Source: Victivallis vadensis
GTDB taxonomy: Bacteria > Verrucomicrobiota > Lentisphaeria > Victivallales > GWF2-50-93
Length of the DNA stretch: 19,314 nt
Reading direction: 5' to 3'
Assembly (NCBI GenBank): GCA_020718525.1
Contig: DYRX01000019.1
Span: 8,439 to 27,752 of the forward strand
In this document: piece by piece, positions 1 through 7,500 of the stretch
Position numbering within the stretch: the stretch's first letter is position 1
How the letters are laid out: every line of letters begins with the position of its first letter
The notes under the pieces: generated by a model
Told to the model about the DNA's origin: nothing
The model's database searches: none
What the model saw: the letters and a program-made list of their open reading frames with translations, nothing else
Program-made: the position numbers and the translations under genes

Positions 1-3000
1 GCCACGGACATGAGCGACGCGGACTTCTCTGTTGATGTTGCCATAATTGAAATCACGGCACCGATTGCGACCGACACCTGGTATCGCGGCTACGCCTATG
101 ATATCACTTGGACGACAACAATCCCGGGCGACACAGTCAAGATCGAAGCCTACAAGACTGGAGTATTCAATTCGACTGTCATTGCAAGCACCGAGAACGA
201 TGGTCTATACAATTGGACAGTCCCAGCCTCCCTCCTGGAGGGGCTTGACTACTCGATTGTAATTACCTCTCTTGGACCGCACGCTGGCATAAAAGGCAAC
301 AGTGCGAATTTCGCAATCGGCACTGGCACAATTACAGTCATCGCGCCGAACGGCGGCGAAAGCTACATCCGACTCAGTACCTGTTCAGTCAAATGGGACT
401 CCGCCAATGCCGGTGCAAATGTCAAGCTCGACCTCTATAAAGGCGGAATCTTCAGTTCTGAAATCGTTGCAAGCACTGAAAATGACGGCAGTTATGACTG
501 GACTGTCCCAGCTGACCAGACAATCGGGGACGACTACAAGGTTCAGGTGTCGAGCGTCGAGATTCCGGACATAGCTGACCAGAGCGACGCTGATTTCTCA
601 ATAGATGCGTACTCTGTGACATTTGTCGCGGGTGAGAACGGAAGCATCCAGGGAGAACTTGTGCAGACCGTCAATTACGGTGGTGACTGTACGCCTGTCA
701 CGGCGATTCCGAATACCGGATATCACTTCGTTGACTGGACCGGAGACTATGCCGGAAGCGAGAACCCGCTGACTGTCACAAATGTCACAAAAGACATGAC
801 CATAACTGCGAATTTCGCAATCAATGTCTATACGGTCACATTCATCGCTGGTGCAAATGGTACGCTTGTCGGCGGAAGTCCGCAGATTCAGAACGTCCAG
901 TATGGAGCTGATTGTGCGCCGGTCACTGCTCAGGCAGATCTTGGCTACCACTTCGTTGACTGGACTGGCAGTATATGGAGTACGGAGAATCCGCTGACAA
1001 TAACGAAAGTCACAGAAGACATGACCGTTACGGCAAACTTCTCCGACACATATACGGTCGTCTTCCTGGATGACGGATTCGGAAGCGTGACAGGCACAAA
1101 TCCTCAGCAGGTTCTACATGGTGAAGACTGCACGCCAGTTACAGCGGTTCCTGATGCGAACTACCAGTTTGCAGGCTGGACAGGCGACTATGAGGGGACA
1201 GAGAATCCTCTCACTGTAAAAAATGTAACGAAAGAAATGGTGATTATAGCCAACTTCAAGCTTACAGAATATACGATGACCATGGCAGTCTCGCCTGTAA
1301 ACTCCGGAAGCACTGTTCCTGCGGTCGGCACCCACACTGTTCAGCACGGGATAGCCGTCAACATCAGCGCGACTCCCGTCGCCCATTGCAGTTTCGTAAA
1401 CTGGACAGCCGAACCCGCCGCGAACGTAAAATTTGGAGATCCGACACTCGCAAATACGACTGCGACACTTACGGGTGCGGCGACAGTAACTGCGAATTTC
1501 GCATTTGATCAATACACACTGACTATGGCGGTTTCTCCGAACGCTTCCGGAACGACGACACCGGCTGTCGGAGCACATCAGGTTCAGCATGGTGTTGCAA
1601 CGAATGTCTCGGCAGTTCCGCTGGCAGGTTACAGCTTCGTCAACTGGACAGCCGAACCGGTTGGGAATGTAGTCTTTGGAAATGCGAATCTTGCGAACAC
1701 GACAGCCACGCTCACGGGGGCGGCAACCGTCACAGCCAATTTCTCCATCAAGTCCTACACGGTGAAGTTCGTAGCCGGCGCAGGCGGCACTGTCACGGGA
1801 GAGCTCCAACAGACAGTTCAGCATGGAGGCAACTGCAAACCTGTAACAGCAGTTCCGAATGACGAATTCCACATGTTTGTTGACTGGACTTGGACTGGAG
1901 TGCCTTTCACTGCGAATCCGCTCACGGTCACTAACGTGACGGCAGACATGGATATAACAGCGAACTTCAAAGGCTCGGAATTCACGGTCAGCTTTACCGC
2001 AGGCGCAAATGGGACGATCCAAGGACAGCAGGCCCAGACAATCGCTTATGGGGGAAGCACAAGCGCAGTCACAGCCGTGCCCAACGCGAACTATCATTTC
2101 TCGACTTGGTCCGGAGACTACAGCGGAACAGAAAATCCGCTTATAGTCACCAACGTTTCCAAATCAATGAACATCGTTGCGGTCTTCGCAGTTGACACCT
2201 ACAAGCTTACGGTGACAAGCGGCTTTGGCTCTGGCTCCTACGGCGTGGCGGCAAGCGTGTCAATAACGGCTTACACTCCACCTGAAAACATGATTTTCGA
2301 CAAATGGATTGGAGACACTGAGTATCTGGAGGACGCAAGTAGTTCCACGACAAAAGTTACAATGCCTGCCGGAGACGTAGCTGTCACCGCAACTTACAGA
2401 GGAGGCTCGACAAAGCCCTATACTCTTACAGTTGTAAATGGCACTGGAACGGGTGTCTATAGAGAAGGAAACATTGTGCCAGTCGAGGCGAACGATGCTC
2501 CCGAAGGGCAGATTTTCGACCAGTGGACTGGAGACATTTTGTACATGAACTCGAATTACTCGAAGATTGCGTATGTGACAATGCCTTCAAGTCCATCGGC
2601 AATAAGGATTGAGGCCAACTACAAGCCTGCTGTTTCAATCTCCTATCTGCTGACGGTCGTCGGCGGTCAGGGTGGAGGCTCATATCTGCCGGGATATCTT
2701 GCTGAAATAAGCGCTGCTGCCGCTCCTTCTGGAAAGATATTCTCCAAATGGACAGGCGACACTGCGTATCTTTCAAACATTTATTCTTCGGATGCATTTT
2801 TCACCATGCCCGAAAAGAACGCTTCGGTCACTGCGGAATATGCGGATGCGCCAGCCGAGACCTACGAGCTGACTGTTACCAATGGCAAAGGAAGCGGAGT
2901 CTATCAGCCGGGCGAATTGGTGGAGGTCTCGGGGCAGGCTGAGACTCTATCTCCGAAGATCTTTGAAAAATGGACAGGCGACATCATGTATCTCAGCGAT

Positions 3001-3714
3001 CCGTTCAGCGAAATTGCTGTTGTTACGATGCCGGAGAGGGGAATCTCAATCAAGGCGAACTACAATTATCCGGCAACTGACGGATACCTTGTAGCTGTCG
3101 GCTCCATACTCAAACTGGTCGGAACCGATTTCAATCCGACGGTTGCCCTCTTTGATGCCAAGGCCAAATTGAAGGCGACCGCAGTTGGCTCCAAGGGAAC
3201 TGCGACGATGAAGACTTTGGTATCTGCCGACTTCCTCTCGATACAGTCCGAATGGACGAAGAAGCTTGCCTTGATTAAAAAGAGCAAGATTCCAAAGACT
3301 CAGACTGTTCTGCAGTATCTTGCCGCCTATCCGATCGCGCCGAAGGAATACTCCGTCAGCTTGAAGAACGGTGCTCTGCTTATCGAGCATGTTTCACTGG
3401 TGCCGCCTGAAATATGGTCGGTTTCAAACACCTTCGATCAGCAGGTTGAGTCCGCATATGCCGGTCAGAAGCTTGTGATAAAAGGAATGTATTTTGGCAG
3501 AAACAAACCCAGCGTCTGGCTCGAATACAAGCCTAGCGACAAAGTCAAGGCTCTGAGATGCAAGGTGCTAAACTACAACATGAACGTAAGCAACAACTTT
3601 GGCGAGATCCAAATAGTTCTGCCTTCCAAGTTCAAGTGGACTGGAGAAAGTCAGCACAATATCGTCATTGACAATGGAGTGGGACTCTCGTCAATCGTGT
3701 TTTTCACAAAATAA
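1..3714 (+). CDS. Large secreted repeat protein (Kre9-like modules, 11 InlB-type repeats, TIG-like C-terminus), 5'-partial
   Basis: The frame is open to the left edge, so the gene starts upstream. The ATG at 10 lies in a motif (SDADFS) that recurs near residue 192 at the end of the second Kre9-like module, so it is not a start. Residues below count from that ATG. Two Kre9/KNH-like beta modules (about 12-103 and 107-199) each carry STENDG and W-T-V-P. Eleven InlB/Listeria-Bacteroides-type repeats follow: class A (201-269, 274-344, 348-416), class B (421-497, 502-578), class A (583-653, 658-726) and class C (731-796, 804-871, 879-944, 952-1018). Their hallmarks are a central F-x-x-W-T-G and a terminal T-A-N-F/Y. 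Residues 1020-1234 include an IPT/TIG-like end (about 1160-1234). No LPXTG or hydrophobic C-terminal anchor is visible. The likely role is an extracellular stalk or adhesin, inferred from the repeats. The ligand is unknown, and the secretion signal would lie in the missing N-terminus. Confidence 0.85.
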   Translation, partial: ATDMSDADFSVDVAIIEITAPIATDTWYRGYAYDITWTTTIPGDTVKIEAYKTGVFNSTVIASTENDGLYNWTVPASLLEGLDYSIVITSLGPHAGIKGNSANFAIGTGTITVIAPNGGESYIRLSTCSVKWDSANAGANVKLDLYKGGIFSSEIVASTENDGSYDWTVPADQTIGDDYKVQVSSVEIPDIADQSDADFSIDAYSVTFVAGENGSIQGELVQTVNYGGDCTPVTAIPNTGYHFVDWTGDYAGSENPLTVTNVTKDMTITANFAINVYTVTFIAGANGTLVGGSPQIQNVQYGADCAPVTAQADLGYHFVDWTGSIWSTENPLTITKVTEDMTVTANFSDTYTVVFLDDGFGSVTGTNPQQVLHGEDCTPVTAVPDANYQFAGWTGDYEGTENPLTVKNVTKEMVIIANFKLTEYTMTMAVSPVNSGSTVPAVGTHTVQHGIAVNISATPVAHCSFVNWTAEPAANVKFGDPTLANTTATLTGAATVTANFAFDQYTLTMAVSPNASGTTTPAVGAHQVQHGVATNVSAVPLAGYSFVNWTAEPVGNVVFGNANLANTTATLTGAATVTANFSIKSYTVKFVAGAGGTVTGELQQTVQHGGNCKPVTAVPNDEFHMFVDWTWTGVPFTANPLTVTNVTADMDITANFKGSEFTVSFTAGANGTIQGQQAQTIAYGGSTSAVTAVPNANYHFSTWSGDYSGTENPLIVTNVSKSMNIVAVFAVDTYKLTVTSGFGSGSYGVAASVSITAYTPPENMIFDKWIGDTEYLEDASSSTTKVTMPAGDVAVTATYRGGSTKPYTLTVVNGTGTGVYREGNIVPVEANDAPEGQIFDQWTGDILYMNSNYSKIAYVTMPSSPSAIRIEANYKPAVSISYLLTVVGGQGGGSYLPGYLAEISAAAAPSGKIFSKWTGDTAYLSNIYSSDAFFTMPEKNASVTAEYADAPAETYELTVTNGKGSGVYQPGELVEVSGQAETLSPKIFEKWTGDIMYLSDPFSEIAVVTMPERGISIKANYNYPATDGYLVAVGSILKLVGTDFNPTVALFDAKAKLKATAVGSKGTATMKTLVSADFLSIQSEWTKKLALIKKSKIPKTQTVLQYLAAYPIAPKEYSVSLKNGALLIEHVSLVPPEIWSVSNTFDQQVESAYAGQKLVIKGMYFGRNKPSVWLEYKPSDKVKALRCKVLNYNMNVSNNFGEIQIVLPSKFKWTGESQHNIVIDNGVGLSSIVFFTK

Positions 3715-3774
3715 CATTTGACGCAGATGTCCGGCAAAGTATGCACATGGCAATCTCTGAATTGCTATCGGAAT

Positions 3775-3798
3775 CTGCCTGCGTATCTGCGCAGGCAG
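3775..3798. repeat. Perfect 9-bp inverted repeat, REP-like or terminator-like
   Basis: The arms CTGCCTGCG (3775-3783) and CGCAGGCAG (3790-3798) are exact reverse complements around a 6-nt loop. A T-G wobble and an A-T pair extend the stem by two. It begins 60 bp after the surface-protein stop. The T-run needed for an intrinsic terminator is absent (ATTTGTATAC follows), so a REP-like element is at least as likely. Confidence 0.6.
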
Positions 3799-3801
3799 GT
3801 A
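3779..3801 (+). repeat. 23-nt dispersed element, copy 1
   Basis: This segment matches 4291-4313 at 19 of 23 positions by eye. All four differences are transitions, and the last ten bases are identical (CAGGCAGGTA). It overlaps the 9-bp inverted repeat at 3775-3798. Confidence 0.6.
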
Positions 3802-3987
3802 TTTGTATACTCTATTAAGGTTGAAAATTAAACATGGATTGCGAAGATTTTGAGGTTTGCTTCGTATTCTGAGAGAGCGCCCGATGCCGAGGTATCGAAG
3901 GTTCTCGAAGGGTACGAATCCAAATCCAAAAGATCGCAACCGCTTAGCGGCGAGTCTCTTGCGACTGTATTTTTCCGTTCCTTCTTC

Positions 3988-4007
3988 GGACGATATTTAT
4001 ATCGCCC
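3988..4007 (-). repeat. Short hairpin within the repeat mosaic
   Basis: GGACGATA (3988-3995) and TATCGCCC (4000-4007) flank TTTA. Read as minus-strand RNA the stem pairs throughout with one G-U; on the plus strand the same position is an A-C mismatch. This suggests the minus strand is the folded one, if either is. No function is assigned. Confidence 0.4.
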
Positions 4008-4125
4008 ATCAGGCGGAACGAAAAAATCCAATTCACAATCGGACTCGTCTATAGTTAAATTTTCGTCCTTATCTCCCAGTATCGAGTAATATTCGGCACC
4101 CAAATTAAATTATTGATGGTATCCT

Positions 4126-4162
4126 TAGTTTTTCATTTTAATAGATTCAAATTGTGAATTTA
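4126..4162 (+). repeat. 37-nt dispersed repeat, copy 1
   Basis: This segment is identical to 19278-19314 at 36 of 37 positions. Its 3' part is an AT-rich dyad: arms TAGATTCA (4142-4149) and TGAATTTA (4155-4162) around AATTG. The only difference from the other copy lies in the left arm (G here, A there) and keeps pairing as G-U. Confidence 0.8.
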
Positions 4163-4224
4163 TTATCCGTGAAAAACAATGGGCAAGTTTCAAGGCGGAC
4201 AACATTGGATTTGTTTCAACCGGA

Positions 4225-4248
4225 GTCGGGATCGCTATCGGGATCGGA
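4225..4248. repeat. 12-nt tandem duplication rich in CGGGATCG
   Basis: TCGGGATCG occurs at 4226-4234 and again at 4238-4246, giving two imperfect 12-nt units. It lies between the 37-nt repeat and the second 23-nt element, within the gene-free mosaic. Confidence 0.5.
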
Positions 4249-4290
4249 AACGATGCATGGGAATCATATTCGACCCCGAGACCGACCCGT

Positions 4291-4313
4291 CTGCGTGCCC
4301 GCACAGGCAGGTA
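4291..4313 (+). repeat. 23-nt dispersed element, copy 2
   Basis: This is the partner of 3779-3801 (19 of 23 identical). It can form its own small hairpin (GTG 4295-4297 with CAC 4302-4304, outer CTGC with GCAG). Confidence 0.6.
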
Positions 4314-4472
4314 AATCCCAACAACAGCAATTTCCACGAGTCAGGAATTCTACATATTACAGCTTTTCTAGTTTCAATACTTGTTTTTTAGAATCCAGGG
4401 TAAAGATTAACCACCTGTCATTTTATCCGGAATTTACTTGAACAAAACGCAAAAACGGGTCTCTTTGTCTGA

Positions 4473-4499
4473 TATACTCTTTCAGCCTAAAAGAGTATA
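4473..4499. promoter_or_regulatory. Perfect 10-bp palindrome upstream of the sensor kinase gene
   Basis: TATACTCTTT (4473-4482) and AAAGAGTATA (4490-4499) are exact reverse complements around CAGCCTA. The palindrome ends 46 bp before the kinase ATG and contains TATACT and TATAAA, both like -10 boxes. It could be an operator overlapping the kinase promoter or a 5'-leader hairpin. No convincing -35 box sits at the right distance. Confidence 0.5.
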
Positions 4500-4545
4500 A
4501 AATGCAGGAACGGGGTTTTTGCATATTTAAGAACGAGATAAGGCA

Positions 4546-7500
4546 ATGAAGAAATTGGCGACGTTGAAAGAATTTGTTGCAGAGCGCCGCCTGATGCTGT
4601 TTCTATATTTGACCGCCATTGCGGCTGGAGCGTTTTTCTTATGGCAGACAGCGGCGCAGACCGACCGCAAGATGCGCGATGAACTGCTCTCACGCACCCG
4701 TCTGGCGGCGAGCATGCTGAACCTTGACTGCATCAAGTCCCTTGCGGGCTCGGAATCAGATCTTGAGTCTCCCGCCTACCTGCGGATAAAGGAACAGCTT
4801 GTCGCCATCCGGGCGGCGGAGGCAAACTGCCGTTTTTCATATCTCATGGGACGCCGTCCAGACGGACTGCTTTTCATGTATGCGGACAGTGAAGCCGCCG
4901 GATCCAAGGACGAATCTCCTCCCGGTCAGCTTTACGAGGAGGCGGCTCCAGAAGAATTGCAGGTTTTCGATGCCGTAGTGCCTCTTACCATGGGTCCCTT
5001 CGACAATCGCTGGGGGACTTGGATTTCGGCTCAGGTGCCGCTGACCGACCCCCAAAGCGGCAAGCTGATCGCCGTGTTTGGCATGGACATAGATGTCCGC
5101 GACTGGAAATGGAACGTGGCGGCGCAGGTCGCTGTGCCTGCTGGATTCATGCTGATGCTTCTAGTCGTGGCATTTGCGCTTTCACGCTCGGGAACGCGGC
5201 TGTCCTCTTCCGGGCGGACGAATGCATGGATCGGGCAATATTTTGGTGTCCGTGGAAAGACTTCCTTGGCGCTGGGGATCATTCTTGCGGCGCTCACCAC
5301 CGTGCTCTACTTCGGTTCGCGCAACATTATTGAAGACAAGTTTGCCCACCTGGAACTGCGGGATGCAAAAAAGGATATTGACCATGTCCTGCTGGCGCTC
5401 GCCGAACGCAGGGCGACTCTTGAAGCGACTGTTCAGGACTGGGCGTATTGGGACGAAGCATACGCATTCGCGCAGGATCGCAACGAGGCATTTGTAGAGG
5501 AGAATCTAACCCCTGCCTCCATGACAAACCTCCGCATCAGGATGATGGCGTTGCTAGCCCCCTCCGGGCACTTGATCTGTGGCGGAGCGCTGAACCCGAA
5601 GAACCCCGCCGAATTCCTGTCCGCAGAGGATTTTACAAGGATATATGGCAATTTCTCCTATCTTCCTTCAGTCCAGAATGCGCCTAGGGCGCGTTCGGGC
5701 ATCGTGCTGACTGAGGACGCACCGCTTCTGCTGGCATTTGCACCAATTCTCAGCAGTCAGCGGCAGGGACCGGCGCATGGGATCCTGATCGTGGGTAAAG
5801 CGCTTGATGAAGAACAGATTGAAGCGCTTGCCATGAGCCTGAAATTGAATCTGACGCTTTATCGCGCCGACCGGCTAGCAGGTAAGCTTGAGCAGGCAAA
5901 GATTATGCGGGAGCTGGCGCGCGATCCGGATCAATCGGTGCGCATCAGAGACGAGCAGATTCTGGATGCCTACGGACTCGTGCGGGATATCAACGGGCGT
6001 CCCGCCCTGCTGATCAAGGTCAGTCTGGCTCGCGACATACAAAGGGAAGCCAAGCGGACTACGGTCCTTGTCGCGGCACTGCTGACCATGGCAGGCACCC
6101 TGGTTCTCCTGAGCGTCCTGTGGCTCTTGCGCAAACTAGTGGTGAAAAGACTGGAGTTGCTGAGCGAAAATATCAACAGCATTGCGCGCACAGAGGATTT
6201 CTCCCGACAGCTTCAATGCGAAGGGAGCGATGAACTTGACAGCGTGGCGCGGGACGTCAACCGGCTTCTCGAAGCGGTTTCCATGTCGCGGAGCAAACTG
6301 GTCGCCAGCGAAGACCGCTTCTGCCAGCTGGCGGCGCAAAGCCGGACGATCACATGGGAAGTCAACCCTGAAGGGCTCTACACCTTTATCAGTCCTCTTG
6401 CCAAAGATGTGCTGGGCTACGACCCGGAAGAACTCGTGGGCAGATTCCACTTCTACGATCTGCATCAAGAAGATGGGAGAGATTCGTTCAAGGCGGCATT
6501 TGAACTCTTCGCCCGAAAAGAGCCATTCCAAAATCTTACGAGCGCCGCAAGATGCAAAAATGGCGAAACATGCTGGCTTTCCACCAACGGTCTGCCATTG
6601 CTGAATCCGGACGGGACACTGCGCGGCTATCGCGGTTCCGACACCGACATCACCGAGCGCAAGCGGGCAGAGTCGGAGTCGCGTCGGAACATGGCTAGAC
6701 GCCAGAGGGAGTCAGACGCGGTGGTCGCTCTTGCACTCAGCCCCAATTTGGCGGAGGGCGCAGTGCGGGAACTGGCGCTCGAATTGACAGAGACCGCGGC
6801 GCGCGCCCTCGAAGTCGAGCGGGTCGGCATCTGGCTCTTTGAGGATGGAGAAACACGCCTGGTCAATCTGGACATCTTCCTGGCTTCCACTGGCGAGCAT
6901 TCCTCGGGAACCGTACTGCTCTCGGCTCAATTCCAGGCGGAATTTGACGTCCTCAGGAATGCAAAGTATGTGGATGCGCATGACGCGCTGACGGATCCGC
7001 GCACTGCAGGCTATGTGGAAGGCTATCTGAAGCCCAACAATATCAGATCCATGCTGGATGCGGTGATCCGTAGCAGAGGGCGCAACCTGGGACTGATCTG
7101 CTTCGAGCACGTGGATCGCCTGCATCACTGGGAGGACGACGAGATCACGTTCGCCTGCCAGATTGCAGACCAAATGGCGCTGGCAATTGCGCATCAGGAG
7201 AGAAAAAAGTCCGAACAAGCCCTCGTCGAACAGACAGAATTGCAGAAAATGCTGATGGACATCTCCAACGACTTCATCAATCTTGCGCTAGATAAGACAG
7301 ATGAAGCAATCAATTCTGCGCTTGCCATGCTTGGCCAATTCACCAAAACAGACAGAGCCTATGTTTTCAAGTATGATCACGGCAGGAACATATGCAGTAA
7401 CACCCACGAATGGTGCGGCGAAGGAATAACACCCCAGATAGGCAGTCTGCAGGAAGTCCCGATCAGCGCCATCCCAGACTGGGCCAATGCGCACTTTGCC

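Larger units (their letters stand above)
3715..4545. repeat. Gene-free intergenic mosaic of palindromes and dispersed repeats
   Basis: This 831-bp stretch has no convincing gene. It holds a perfect 9-bp stem (3775-3798), a pair of related 23-nt elements (3779-3801, 4291-4313), a nested inverted repeat (TCGCAA/TTGCGA arms, 3934-3964), a hairpin (3988-4007), a 12-nt tandem rich in CGGGATCG (4225-4248), a 37-nt repeat recurring at the window end (4126-4162), and a 10-bp palindrome just upstream of the kinase gene (4473-4499). Short open frames on both strands lack ribosome binding sites and recognisable domains. The density of dyads suggests accumulated short interspersed elements of the REP or MITE kind, which is inference. 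Confidence 0.6.

Noticed and set aside
1114..2097. 327-codon minus-strand open frame opposite the InlB repeats
   Set aside because: It is antisense to repeat DNA. Its cysteine- and arginine-rich product merely reflects the reverse reading of the repeats.
3691..3939. 82-codon minus-strand open frame crossing the surface-protein stop
   Set aside because: It overlaps the end of a secure gene and the 9-bp palindrome; the product looks like translated repeat DNA.
3828..4103. 91-codon minus-strand open frame with an acidic N-terminal half
   Set aside because: It needs a TTG start with no ribosome binding site, runs through several palindromes and repeat modules, and has no recognisable fold.
4154..4441. 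Plus-strand open frames of 95 and 70 codons in the repeat mosaic
   Set aside because: They read through the CGGGATCG tandem and the 23-nt element, lack a ribosome binding site and have low-complexity products.
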